A model generated the notes under the pieces. It was not told the origin of the DNA and did not search any database. It saw nothing but the letters and a program-made list of their open reading frames with translations. A stretch of DNA of 64,000 nt. Origin: Bradyrhizobium sp. 141 (GTDB lineage: Bacteria; Pseudomonadota; Alphaproteobacteria; Rhizobiales; Xanthobacteraceae). Each line of letters begins with the position of its first letter. Position 1 is the first letter of the stretch. Shown piece by piece: positions 50,537 to 58,021 of this stretch. The stretch is from contig NZ_JADPKR010000108.1 of the NCBI RefSeq assembly GCF_023074055.1, forward strand, positions 464,740-528,739, read 5' to 3'. Made by a program: the position numbers and the translations under genes.

Positions 50537-51523
50537 CTATTGCAGGCGTTGCGCCTTGGCGGGATCCCAGGTGGCCAGCACACGATCGCCCGTACGGAAC
50601 GGGTGGACGTCGAAGGTGGCTTCGGGAACGTGGGAGAACAGGGCCGTGCCGTCGTCGAGCGTGAGCGAGACGGCGACATAGGAGCCCTGGTACTCGGTCT
50701 GGGTCAGCAGCGCCGGCGCGCCGAACGCGCCATTGGTGAACGGCGCGATGCCGAGTTGATCGGCGCGCACGGCGATGAGGTTGCCGGCGTCGCTGAGCAC
50801 GTTGTGGCCGCCGATGAAGCGCGCCACGAATTCGGTGCGGGGACGGTGGAAGATGTCACGCGCCGTGCCCTGCTGCTCGATCCGGCCGTGGTTCATCACC
50901 ACGATGTGGTCGGCGAGCGCCATCGCCTCTTCCTGGCCGTGGGTGACCTGGATGAAGCTGATGCCAAGTTCGCGCTGCAGCCGCTTGAGTTCTCCGCGCA
51001 TCCTCACCCGCAGGAACGGATCGAGCGCGGACAGCGGCTCGTCGAGCAAGAGGATCTGCGGCTCGGTGATCAGCGCGCGAGCGAGCGCGACGCGCTGCTG
51101 CTGGCCACCGGAGAGCTGCGCCGGTAGCCGGCCGGCATACGGGCTCATCGCCACCAGCTCCAGCAATTCGCCGGCGCGCTTGTGGCGTGTCGGCTTGTCG
51201 ATGCCGCGCATCTTCAAGGCGAAGGCGACGTTGTCGAGCACGGAGAGATGCGGAAACAGCGCGTAGGACTGGAACATCATCGCCGTGCCGCGCTCGGCCG
51301 GCGGCAGGTCGGTGACGTTCTGCGCGCCGAGGATGATGTCGCCCTCGCTGACCGCCTCGTGGCCCGCGATCATCCGCAGGGTCGACGTCTTGCCGCAGCC
51401 GGACGGGCCGAGCAGGCAGCAATAGGTGCCGGCCGGGATCTTCAAATTGACGGTGTCGACCGCCAGCGTCGTGTCATAGCGCTTGGTGACGGCGACCAGT
51501 TCGAGAGCGGCGGGAGTGGCCAT
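50537..51523 (-). CDS. ABC transporter ATPase (PotA-like)
   Basis: A 328-residue ATPase. Walker A GPSGCGKTSTLRMIAG is near residue 37, the signature LSGGQQQRVALARAL near residue 135, and Walker B ILLLDEPLSALDP follows. A TOBE-type C-terminal domain fills the last 90 residues. The ATG at 51523 (MATPAALELVAVTK) was chosen, as the longer frame runs into the gap. It is first in the minus-strand operon ATPase, binding protein, PotB, PotC, racemase, and is divergent from a GntR regulator. Confidence 0.93.
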   Translation of the reverse strand: MATPAALELVAVTKRYDTTLAVDTVNLKIPAGTYCCLLGPSGCGKTSTLRMIAGHEAVSEGDIILGAQNVTDLPPAERGTAMMFQSYALFPHLSVLDNVAFALKMRGIDKPTRHKRAGELLELVAMSPYAGRLPAQLSGGQQQRVALARALITEPQILLLDEPLSALDPFLRVRMRGELKRLQRELGISFIQVTHGQEEAMALADHIVVMNHGRIEQQGTARDIFHRPRTEFVARFIGGHNVLSDAGNLIAVRADQLGIAPFTNGAFGAPALLTQTEYQGSYVAVSLTLDDGTALFSHVPEATFDVHPFRTGDRVLATWDPAKAQRLQ

Positions 51524-51696
51524 GGCGTGTCCAAGGAAGGGGCGGTGCTGCCGCTCTCTCCGCAAGGTCCGTGCCAATCGCCTCCCTGCTGGCCAAATTC
51601 CGAAACTGTGCAGCGGAGTCAGATCGTTAGATCGAATCCGGCACATCCGTCCTGCCCGCCCCGTGCGCAGTCATCTGCACACAAAATGGGCGAAGA

Positions 51697-51728
51697 TTGT
51701 ATAAAGTTTCGCCTGTGATTGGATACAG
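51697..51728. promoter_or_regulatory. Candidate GntR operator pair between the transporter operon and the regulator
   Basis: Two boxes resembling the FCD-type GntR consensus TTGTATACAA occur 22 bp apart: TTGTATAAAG (51697-51706) and TTGGATACAG (51719-51728). They lie in the divergent gap about 70-100 bp before the regulator start. The spacing is close to two helical turns. Each box has two or three mismatches, so this is a suggestion only. Confidence 0.35.
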
Positions 51729-51793
51729 CTCGTCGACTAACATTCGAAACCGAACGTCGTCGATCGAGCCTTCCAACCCAACCCCTCGAACCA

Positions 51794-52501
51794 ATGGCCG
51801 CCAAGCCCCGCCCCAAATCCGACGCGCCAGATGCGAGCGATCGCGTCAGCCGCATCCGGGAGGGTGTGACCGCGGCGATCCTCGAGCATCGCCTGCTGCC
51901 GGGCATGAAGCTCGGCGAGGACGAGATCGGCGAGATCTACGGCGCGAGCCGCACGCTGGTTCGCACTGCGCTCCAGCAGCTCGCGCATGAGGGTATCGTC
52001 AACATCGAGAAGAACCGTGGCGCCTTCGTCGCGCGGCCGACGCCTGCGGATGCCCGCGAAGTCTTCGAGGCGCGTCGCTTGATCGAGCTCACCATCGTCG
52101 ATCATGCCTGTGACGCGGTGTCGCCAGCCTGGCTCGATCGTCTCCAGCGGCATCTTGCCGAGGAGCGCGAGGCCGAGCTGCGCGGCGACGCGCGCGCCTC
52201 GGTCCGGCTCTCCGGCGAGTTTCACCGGCTCATTGCCGAGATGAGCGGCCACAGCATCTATCTCGGCTTCCTGAAGGAGCTGATCGCGCGCTCCTCGCTC
52301 ATCATCCTGCTCTACCGCCGTCACGACACGCCGGCCTGCGGCACCGACCACCACGCCGGCATCGTCGCCGCGATCCGCAAACGCGACAGAGAGGCCGCGC
52401 GCGCGCAGATGCTGTCGCATCTGGACGAGATCGAGGCCGAGCTGTTCCTGAAGGATCCGGCCGCCGACGAGCTGCGGCTCGCCGACGTGCTTGGGGCGTG
52501 A
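51794..52501 (+). CDS. GntR-family transcriptional regulator (FCD/FadR type)
   Basis: A 235-residue regulator. Residues 15-80 form the winged helix (AAILEHRLLPGMKLGEDEIG, then ASRTLVRTALQQLAHEGIVN). The C-terminal helical FCD domain has SGEFHRLIAEMSGHSIYLGF near residue 138 and ends DELRLADVLGA; His residues for a metal or ligand site are in place. The ATG at 51794 was preferred over a TTG at 51719. It is divergent from the PotA-type operon, which it most likely controls. Its last 96 bp are duplicated at 53752. Confidence 0.9.
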   Translation: MAAKPRPKSDAPDASDRVSRIREGVTAAILEHRLLPGMKLGEDEIGEIYGASRTLVRTALQQLAHEGIVNIEKNRGAFVARPTPADAREVFEARRLIELTIVDHACDAVSPAWLDRLQRHLAEEREAELRGDARASVRLSGEFHRLIAEMSGHSIYLGFLKELIARSSLIILLYRRHDTPACGTDHHAGIVAAIRKRDREAARAQMLSHLDEIEAELFLKDPAADELRLADVLGA

Positions 52502-52540
52502 GCTCAACGAGGCGTTCGCTTCGGGAGGCTGCGACCAGAA

Positions 52541-53518
52541 CTATTGCGGCTCCAATCCGAGAGTCTTGATCGATTCGAGCCAGATCGGCCCTTCCTTTTC
52601 GTAGAGCGCAACCGAGGATGCGCGGTCCATTGCCGGCGAGTCGACGCCGAAGGCATCGAGCAGCTTCTGCACACGCTCAGTCTTGCCGCCTTCGACCATC
52701 AGCCTGGCGAGCAGTTCGATCCGGTCAGCCGGCGTAGCAGCGGGTGCCACCAGCGTGGTGAAGCTGGTGAGCTGGAAGACATTGCCGGTGACCCCTTGCT
52801 CGACGAATGTTTTGGTTTCGGGAAGCTTCTTCATGCGCACCGGCGTAGGCACGGCAATCGCGCGGCCGACACCGGTGTCGAGGACCGGGAGCGCGGCCTG
52901 ATAGCTGCCGACCGCCGCTTGGATGACCCCGGCTGCAAGATCCTGCCACATCGGCGCTTCGCCGCGGTAATGCACGACGGAAATATCGAGGCCGTATTGC
53001 CGGTTGAGCTCGGCGATTGCGATATGAGCGAACGAGCCGATACCGTAGGAGCCGGCCGTGACCTTGTTGCTACGTGCATACGCGACAAACTCCTCGAGCG
53101 TCTTTGCGCCGGTCGCCCTATGGGCCACCAACGGCAGGTGCCCGGAAGGCGTCACCGCGACGATCGAGAAATCCTTGTCCGGATCATAGGCCAGCGATTT
53201 CAGCAGCAGCCGGTTGCCGAGCAGCGTGGACGAGATCGTGTACATCAGCGTGTAGCCGTCCGCCGGCGAATCCTTCACCGATTGCGCCGCCAGCGCTCCG
53301 CTGGCCCCGGTTTTGTTTTCGACAATGACCGGCTGGCCGAGCTTCTGCGAAATATAGTCGCCATAGGCGCGGGCAAAGGCATCGGTGATCCCGCCCGCCG
53401 GCGTGGAGACGACGATCCTGATTGCCCGGGTGGGCCAGGCTTCGGCCCAGGCCGTTTCAGCCGCGGCCACCGTCATGCATGCAATTGCGGCAATCAAAAT
53501 TCTCGCGGATGTCCGCAC
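52541..53518 (-). CDS. Tripartite tricarboxylate transporter substrate-binding protein (Bug/TctC family)
   Basis: A 325-residue periplasmic binding protein. It has a signal peptide (ILIAAIACMTVAAAETAWAE), then WPTRAIRIVVSTPAGGITDAF and LGQPVIVENKTGASGALAAQ, hallmarks of the Bug family, with DPDKDFSIVAVTPSGHLPLV later. The GTG at 53518 with AAGGGGGG six bases upstream is the likely start; the long frame above is not coding. No TctA/TctB membrane partners are nearby, which is common for Bug proteins. It lies between a GntR gene and a duplicated fragment of that gene. Confidence 0.92.
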   Translation of the reverse strand: MRTSARILIAAIACMTVAAAETAWAEAWPTRAIRIVVSTPAGGITDAFARAYGDYISQKLGQPVIVENKTGASGALAAQSVKDSPADGYTLMYTISSTLLGNRLLLKSLAYDPDKDFSIVAVTPSGHLPLVAHRATGAKTLEEFVAYARSNKVTAGSYGIGSFAHIAIAELNRQYGLDISVVHYRGEAPMWQDLAAGVIQAAVGSYQAALPVLDTGVGRAIAVPTPVRMKKLPETKTFVEQGVTGNVFQLTSFTTLVAPAATPADRIELLARLMVEGGKTERVQKLLDAFGVDSPAMDRASSVALYEKEGPIWLESIKTLGLEPQ

Positions 53519-53613
53519 GTCGGCCCCCCTTTTCCTCGTGTCATTGGGCGACCGGCAGCCACCGGACCGAGGTGTCACACGGGCGAGAGGGAGCGTCAAG
53601 AAATAGAAATATT

Positions 53614-53751
53614 TCACTCCGTGGAAATGACTAACTTCAGCCAATTGGCACGCGCGCCTTGCGCAGCAAGCTTTTCGCCCAGCGCCTCGGCAAGTGCGGA
53701 AGCGACTTTCTTCATCGGAGGCACGAAGCGACGTACGCCGTCCTCAGTGCT
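53614..53751 (-). pseudogene. Probable 3' remnant of a regulator gene (possibly IclR-like)
   Basis: A 40-codon tail reading VRRFVPPMKKVASALAEALG and then EKLAAQGARANWLKLVISTE ends at a stop at 53614. The helical pattern resembles the C-terminal helix of IclR-type regulators. Upstream of 53751 (on the minus strand) the coding sense changes abruptly where the duplicated GntR fragment begins, so the gene is truncated. It sits just before the Bug gene in the same direction. The family name is a guess. Confidence 0.3.
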
Positions 53752-53847
53752 GATGCTGTCGCATCTGGACGAGATTGAGGTCGAGCTGTTCCTGAAGGAT
53801 CCGGTTGCAGACGAGCTGCGGCTCGCCGACGTGCTTGGGGCGTGAGC
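53752..53847 (+). pseudogene. Duplicated 3' fragment of the GntR regulator gene
   Basis: The 96 bp match 52408-52503 (last 31 codons, stop and a few bases beyond) with five mismatches. The translated tail HLDEIEVELFLKDPVADELR plus LADVLGA is the same as in the intact gene apart from conservative changes. No start, DNA-binding domain or upstream part of the gene is present. It and the intact copy flank the Bug gene as direct repeats about 1.3 kb apart. Confidence 0.85.
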
Positions 53848-53861
53848 GAGCCGCATAGCGA

Positions 53862-54071
53862 CTATGACGACGAAGATCCTTCGTTTCGTCTGACGATCTT
53901 CAGCACCAGTAAACCGGCGCCAAGGACCAGGAAGAGAACGCCAAGGAAGGTCGTGCCGCCGGATTCGAAGGTCACGCCGACTGCCGTCAGCAGGCATCCC
54001 AAGATGATCGCGAAGAGCCCGCCGAGCTTCTTGATCAGAAAGACATGTCCGTCACTCGTTTGTGCCACCAT
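53862..54071 (-). CDS. Small membrane protein, hypothetical
   Basis: A 69-residue protein starting MVAQTSDGHVFLIKKLGGLF. Two helices are visible (GLFAIILGCLLTAVGVTF and FLGVLFLVLGAGLLVLKIV), followed by a short basic tail RRNEGSSSS. GAGGCG precedes the ATG. The start overlaps nothing, and it lies one base after a possible upstream small frame. It is a common type in Bradyrhizobium and has no known role. Confidence 0.65.
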   Translation of the reverse strand: MVAQTSDGHVFLIKKLGGLFAIILGCLLTAVGVTFESGGTTFLGVLFLVLGAGLLVLKIVRRNEGSSSS

Positions 54072-54072
54072 G

Positions 54073-54285
54073 TTACGCCTCGTTCTTTGATGTGGGGCTA
54101 TCTTCTTTCTTCCGCCCCATGATTTTCGCAGCCCCTGCATGATCGTACTCCAGCGCAAGCGTATTGCAATCTGGCGTTGATTTCGTCTCGGTCGTTGTCT
54201 GCTTTTGACTAGAGCTCGATTCATGCGCGACAGTGAGGCTTACACATGTGCCGAAAATTCCCGTTGCATCGCGCGCGTGACGCAT
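54073..54285 (-). CDS. Possible small hydrophilic protein, 70 residues
   Basis: A frame ending one base before the ATG of the small membrane protein (TAACATG), which would allow coupled translation. The second half (ALEYDHAGAAKIMGRKKEDS) looks protein-like, while the first half is doubtful and no ribosome binding site is seen. Together with its flanks it fills part of the 359-bp gap before the amidohydrolase gene, where I see nothing else. Confidence 0.25.
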   Translation of the reverse strand: MRHARDATGIFGTCVSLTVAHESSSSQKQTTTETKSTPDCNTLALEYDHAGAAKIMGRKKEDSPTSKNEA

Positions 54286-54430
54286 CTCTTATGGCGCTGT
54301 ATGGCAGAGCTGCAGAATCTCTCTGTGGTTGCAAATTGACTTTCTGGAGTTTGCGGAATCAACTGGCGGGAGAGCGTCGAGTTCTAGAACGGAGCCGACA
54401 TCAGTTGAATCCGTTCTGCGGAGTGGTGCC

Positions 54431-55834
54431 ATGGCGCGTGCTCGAGCTGACGAACAAGAGGCGGCCTACGTCTCGACCTTGCGCCGCACCGCGCAAAGCG
54501 CGCTCTTGCGGACCGCGACAGTGCTTGGCTTGGCAAGCGCGATCCTGGGCCTGCCGTCTCAATCCTCCGCTCAACAGGATTCCGCCGTCCTGTTCCGCAA
54601 CGTCCGGGTCTTCGATGGCAAGGGTGGCTTGCTCTCCGCGCCGTCCAGCGTCCTGGTCCGGAACAAGATCATCGAGAAGATCTCGACCGGCGACATGGCC
54701 GCCTCCGCTCAAGTGATCGACGGCGGCGGCCGCGTGCTGATGCCGGGCCTGATCGACGCGCATTGGCATGCGATGCTGGTGCGGCCCACACCGATGGCCG
54801 TGCTTGCGGGGGATATCGGTTACATCAATCTGCTCGCGGCCAGCGAAGCGACCGCGACGCTGATGCGTGGCTTCACCACCGTGCGCGACATGGGTGGGCC
54901 GAGCTTCGGCCTCAAGCAGGCCATCGACGAGGACCTCGTCGCAGGTCCCCGCATCTATCCCTCCGGCGCGATGATCACCATCACCAGCGGCCATGGCGAC
55001 TTCCGCCAGCTCTCCGATCTGCCGCGCACGATCGGCGGGATGCTCAGCCGCATGGAGCGGATCGGCGGCAGCATGGTCGCCGACAGTCCCGACGAGGTCC
55101 GGGTGCGCGCGCGCGAGCAGCTCATGCAGGGCGCCTCGCAGGTCAAGCTGACGGCGGGCGGCGGCGTCGCTTCGCCGTTCAGTCCGCTCGATGTCTCCAC
55201 CTTCACCGAGCCCGAGCTGCGCGCCGCCGTGGAAGCTGCCGACAATTGGGGGACTTATGTCGCGACCCACGCCTACACGCCGGTTGCGATCCAGCGCTCG
55301 ATCGCAGCCGGCGTCAGATGCATCGAGCACGGTCATCTCATGGACGAGACGAGCGCGCGGCTGATGGCCGAGAAGGGGATCTGGCTCAGCACGCAGCCGT
55401 TTCTCGATCTCGCCCTCGCGGCGGCGCTCGGCCCCGCGGAGCAGGACAAGATGCGACAGGTGGTTGCCGGCACCGACCGCGTCTATTCCTTGGTGAAGAA
55501 GTACGGCATCAAAACCGCGTTCGGAACCGACGTCCTCTTCTCAAAGGCGCTGGCGGACAATCAGGGCGCGATGCTTGCCACCTTGACACGCTGGTACACG
55601 CCGGCCGAAGCGCTGACCATGGCTACGTCGACCAATGCGGACCTGCTGAGCCTGTCGGGCGCGCGAAATCCTTACCCAGGCCGGCTCGGCGTCGTGGAGG
55701 AAGGCGCGCTCGCCGATCTCCTGCTGATCGACGGCAATCCGCTCGACAACATCAGGGTTGTCGAGGATCCCGCGAAGAATTTTGTGGTGATCATGAAGGA
55801 CGGCAGGATTTACAAGAACACGCTCGCACGCTGA
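54431..55834 (+). CDS. Secreted amidohydrolase (metal-dependent hydrolase, prolidase-like group)
   Basis: A 467-residue amidohydrolase with a hydrophobic export segment at about residues 25-45 (TATVLGLASAILGLPSQSSA). Metal ligands are visible: HWHAM in MPGLIDAHWHAM (His-x-His), Lys in QVKLTAGGGV, His in VATHAYTPVA, His in CIEHGHLMDE, and Asp in FGTDVLFSK. This set places it in the group of exported carboxypeptidase/prolidase-like amidohydrolases. The ATG at 54431 was chosen; a TTG at 54479 would shorten the signal. The substrate is unknown. Confidence 0.88.
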   Translation: MARARADEQEAAYVSTLRRTAQSALLRTATVLGLASAILGLPSQSSAQQDSAVLFRNVRVFDGKGGLLSAPSSVLVRNKIIEKISTGDMAASAQVIDGGGRVLMPGLIDAHWHAMLVRPTPMAVLAGDIGYINLLAASEATATLMRGFTTVRDMGGPSFGLKQAIDEDLVAGPRIYPSGAMITITSGHGDFRQLSDLPRTIGGMLSRMERIGGSMVADSPDEVRVRAREQLMQGASQVKLTAGGGVASPFSPLDVSTFTEPELRAAVEAADNWGTYVATHAYTPVAIQRSIAAGVRCIEHGHLMDETSARLMAEKGIWLSTQPFLDLALAAALGPAEQDKMRQVVAGTDRVYSLVKKYGIKTAFGTDVLFSKALADNQGAMLATLTRWYTPAEALTMATSTNADLLSLSGARNPYPGRLGVVEEGALADLLLIDGNPLDNIRVVEDPAKNFVVIMKDGRIYKNTLAR

Positions 55835-56175
55835 TGCGCGTCCGCGCGCCCGATCCTTCGAAAGCGCTGCCGGCCTGATCGTTGGGAACCGGCGTTTGCG
55901 CCGCTAGTCCATTGCGATCCTCCGGGATGACGGGGCTGCATCGGGCTTGTCATAAACTTCGCCCTGTCATCGGAGCTGGCTTCTAAGCCCCTGCAGAACC
56001 AGAAAGAATTTCTTCGGCTGCAATTTGATTCGTCATGTCGCGCCGGATTGTGACAAACCTCGGCAGCGTTGGGCGCGTCGTATGCATGATCACGCATGCG
56101 ATGTAACGACTGTTCTTTGCATTCGGCTCCGGCTATATGCTGTCGCTCTGTCATTGAACTGTCATGTTACCGTAG
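55835..56175. other. Intergenic region between the amidohydrolase and the CYTH-CHAD gene
   Basis: A 341-bp gap. No coding frame has a credible start and ribosome binding site, and no palindromic repeat of the local families is present. The last 30 bases hold the Pho box listed separately. Confidence 0.6.
56148..56165 (+). promoter_or_regulatory. Pho box (PhoB operator) upstream of the CYTH-CHAD gene
   Basis: Two exact copies of CTGTCAT (56148-56154 and 56159-56165) are separated by the four bases TGAA, giving the 11-bp period of PhoB half-sites. Each copy matches the CTGTCAT half-site consensus in all seven positions. It ends 10 bases before the apparent ATG at 56176. If it acts as a normal -35 region, transcription would start past that ATG and translation would start lower down. 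Confidence 0.75.
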
Positions 56176-57930
56176 ATGCTAAAGTCAGATGCAACGCCGG
56201 CCCGCAAGACCCCGGGCGCGCCCGATGGGAGTCCTGCTCCAAAGGACAACAAGAGAACGCAAGTCGTCGCCGGCTTCCTGAGGCAAATTGAGGACGGCGC
56301 GGAACCCGCGAATGTCGAGGGCGCTGTGATTGATCAGACGCCATCGCAAGACGCGACGCCCGCGCCAACTCAGTCGGCCGCCGCCGCACGGCCTGCCGGC
56401 GAGATCGAGCTCAAGCTCATCGTCGATGCCGATCGTATGGCGCATTTCAACGCCGCGCCTGTCATCGCGGCGCACGCGCGCAACAAGGGCTCGCGAAAAC
56501 ATCTCAAGTCGGTCTACTACGACACGCCCGAACGCGCACTCCGGCGCAATGGCCTCAGCCTGCGCGTTCGCCAGAGCGGTGCCCGCTTCGTGCAGACCGT
56601 AAAGACCGAGGTTGCTGACGATCCGCTGCGCCGTGGCGAGTGGGAGGCGAACGTGCCGTCGCTTGCGCTCGATCTCGCGCTGGCGATGCCCTTCATTCCG
56701 GAGAAGCTTCGCAGCTCCCTCGAAGCGCATCCGCTCGAGGCCGTCTTCACCGCCGACGTCCATCGCCATGCGCGGATGATCGACCTGCCGACCGGCACGG
56801 TTGAAGTCGCGTTCGACCAGGGCGAGCTGACGGCCGGCGACCGCTCGCTGCCGGTGAGCGAGATCGAGCTCGAACTCAAGGGCGGCAGCGCGAGCACGAT
56901 CTACGAGGTCGCCTTGCTGCTTGCGGAGCAGGGGGCGGTGAAGCCGTCGATCCGCACCAAGTCGGCGCGCGGCTTCGACCTTGCCGCCGACCTGGCGCCG
57001 GCGGCGCGCCGTCCGCGAAAACTTCGCCTCGATCGGTCGGTGACGCTCGACGAAGCCTTCGCGACGATCCTGCGCTCCTGCTTCCTGCATCTGCTGCAGT
57101 CGCGGCCGGCGGCCGAGGATGGCCGCAATCCGGAAGGCGTGCATCAGCTGCGCGTCTCGCTGCGCCGGCTGAGATCGGCGCTCGATCTGATGCGGTCGGT
57201 CGGGGCGCTCAATAATCTCGATGCACTGCGGTCGGAAGCAAAATGGCTTGCACAGGAGTTGTCCGCTGCCCGCGACTGGGATGTATTCCGGCTCGAGACC
57301 CTGCCGACGATCGCAAAAGCCTGTCCTGCGGTCGCAGGCTTCGATGCGCTCGGTCGGGCTGCGGCCAGGGGCCAGTCCGAGGCCTATCGCAGGGCGCATC
57401 ATGCGCTCGACGATCGCCGCTCCGCCGTGTTCCTGATCGGCCTCGGTCACTGGATCGAGACGCGGGGATGGCGCAACGATGTTGCCGCCGAAGATCTCGG
57501 CCAGCTCGCCGAGCCCGCCGTCAATTTCGCGCAGCGCATTCTGTCGGAGCAGTACGCGAAGGTGCTCAAGCGCGGTCGTCGCTTCAAGTCGCTCACGATC
57601 GAGCAGCTGCACAGGGTTCGGCTCGCGACCAAGCGGCTGCGCTATCTCGGCGAATTCCTGCTGCCGCTGTATGAGGACCGCAAGTCCACGCGGCGCTTCT
57701 CGCGCCGGCTTGCCGGTCTGCAGGAGGAGCTCGGCGCCTTCAACGACATGGCGGTCACGGCATCGCTGCTCGAGGGGCTCGATGCCGAGCCCGGCAGCGC
57801 CATTGCCGCGGCGGCGATTGCCGGCTGGCAGGCGCGGGCATCCGTCGGCGTGCAGCCCGTCTTGCGAAGCACCTGGCGCGATTTCACCGGCGCGCGCGTG
57901 CCGTGGTCGCGGCAGACGCAGCAGGACTGA
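56176..57930 (+). CDS. CYTH and CHAD domain protein (polyphosphate-linked)
   Basis: A 584-residue protein. The N-terminal CYTH domain begins at EIELKLIV near residue 75, the ExExK triphosphate-binding motif, and continues to about 270. The C-terminal CHAD domain (about 300-575) has HQLRVSLRRLRSALDLM and HRVRLATKRLRYLGEFL, the repeated basic helices with conserved His and Arg that bind polyphosphate. The first 70 residues are low-complexity and Ala/Pro-rich. The start is unsure: the ATG at 56176 has no ribosome binding site, and a GTG at 56326 with GAGGG is the alternative. CYTH domains often hydrolyse triphosphates. The Pho box suggests induction by phosphate limitation. Confidence 0.9.
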   Translation: MLKSDATPARKTPGAPDGSPAPKDNKRTQVVAGFLRQIEDGAEPANVEGAVIDQTPSQDATPAPTQSAAAARPAGEIELKLIVDADRMAHFNAAPVIAAHARNKGSRKHLKSVYYDTPERALRRNGLSLRVRQSGARFVQTVKTEVADDPLRRGEWEANVPSLALDLALAMPFIPEKLRSSLEAHPLEAVFTADVHRHARMIDLPTGTVEVAFDQGELTAGDRSLPVSEIELELKGGSASTIYEVALLLAEQGAVKPSIRTKSARGFDLAADLAPAARRPRKLRLDRSVTLDEAFATILRSCFLHLLQSRPAAEDGRNPEGVHQLRVSLRRLRSALDLMRSVGALNNLDALRSEAKWLAQELSAARDWDVFRLETLPTIAKACPAVAGFDALGRAAARGQSEAYRRAHHALDDRRSAVFLIGLGHWIETRGWRNDVAAEDLGQLAEPAVNFAQRILSEQYAKVLKRGRRFKSLTIEQLHRVRLATKRLRYLGEFLLPLYEDRKSTRRFSRRLAGLQEELGAFNDMAVTASLLEGLDAEPGSAIAAAAIAGWQARASVGVQPVLRSTWRDFTGARVPWSRQTQQD

Positions 57931-58021
57931 TCGCGCATCCCCCAAAATGAGGTGCCACTCGGCGGCGCCGGATAGGAACTCTCATCCCGTCGCCTCGTTT
58001 GCTCTGCCGAGGAGCACTGCC

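Noticed and set aside
57479..58021. Extension of the FAD-Rieske frame into the CYTH-CHAD gene
   Set aside because: This is the CHAD coding region read out of frame; GAGGAG and the flavin-domain start fit the ATG at 58022.
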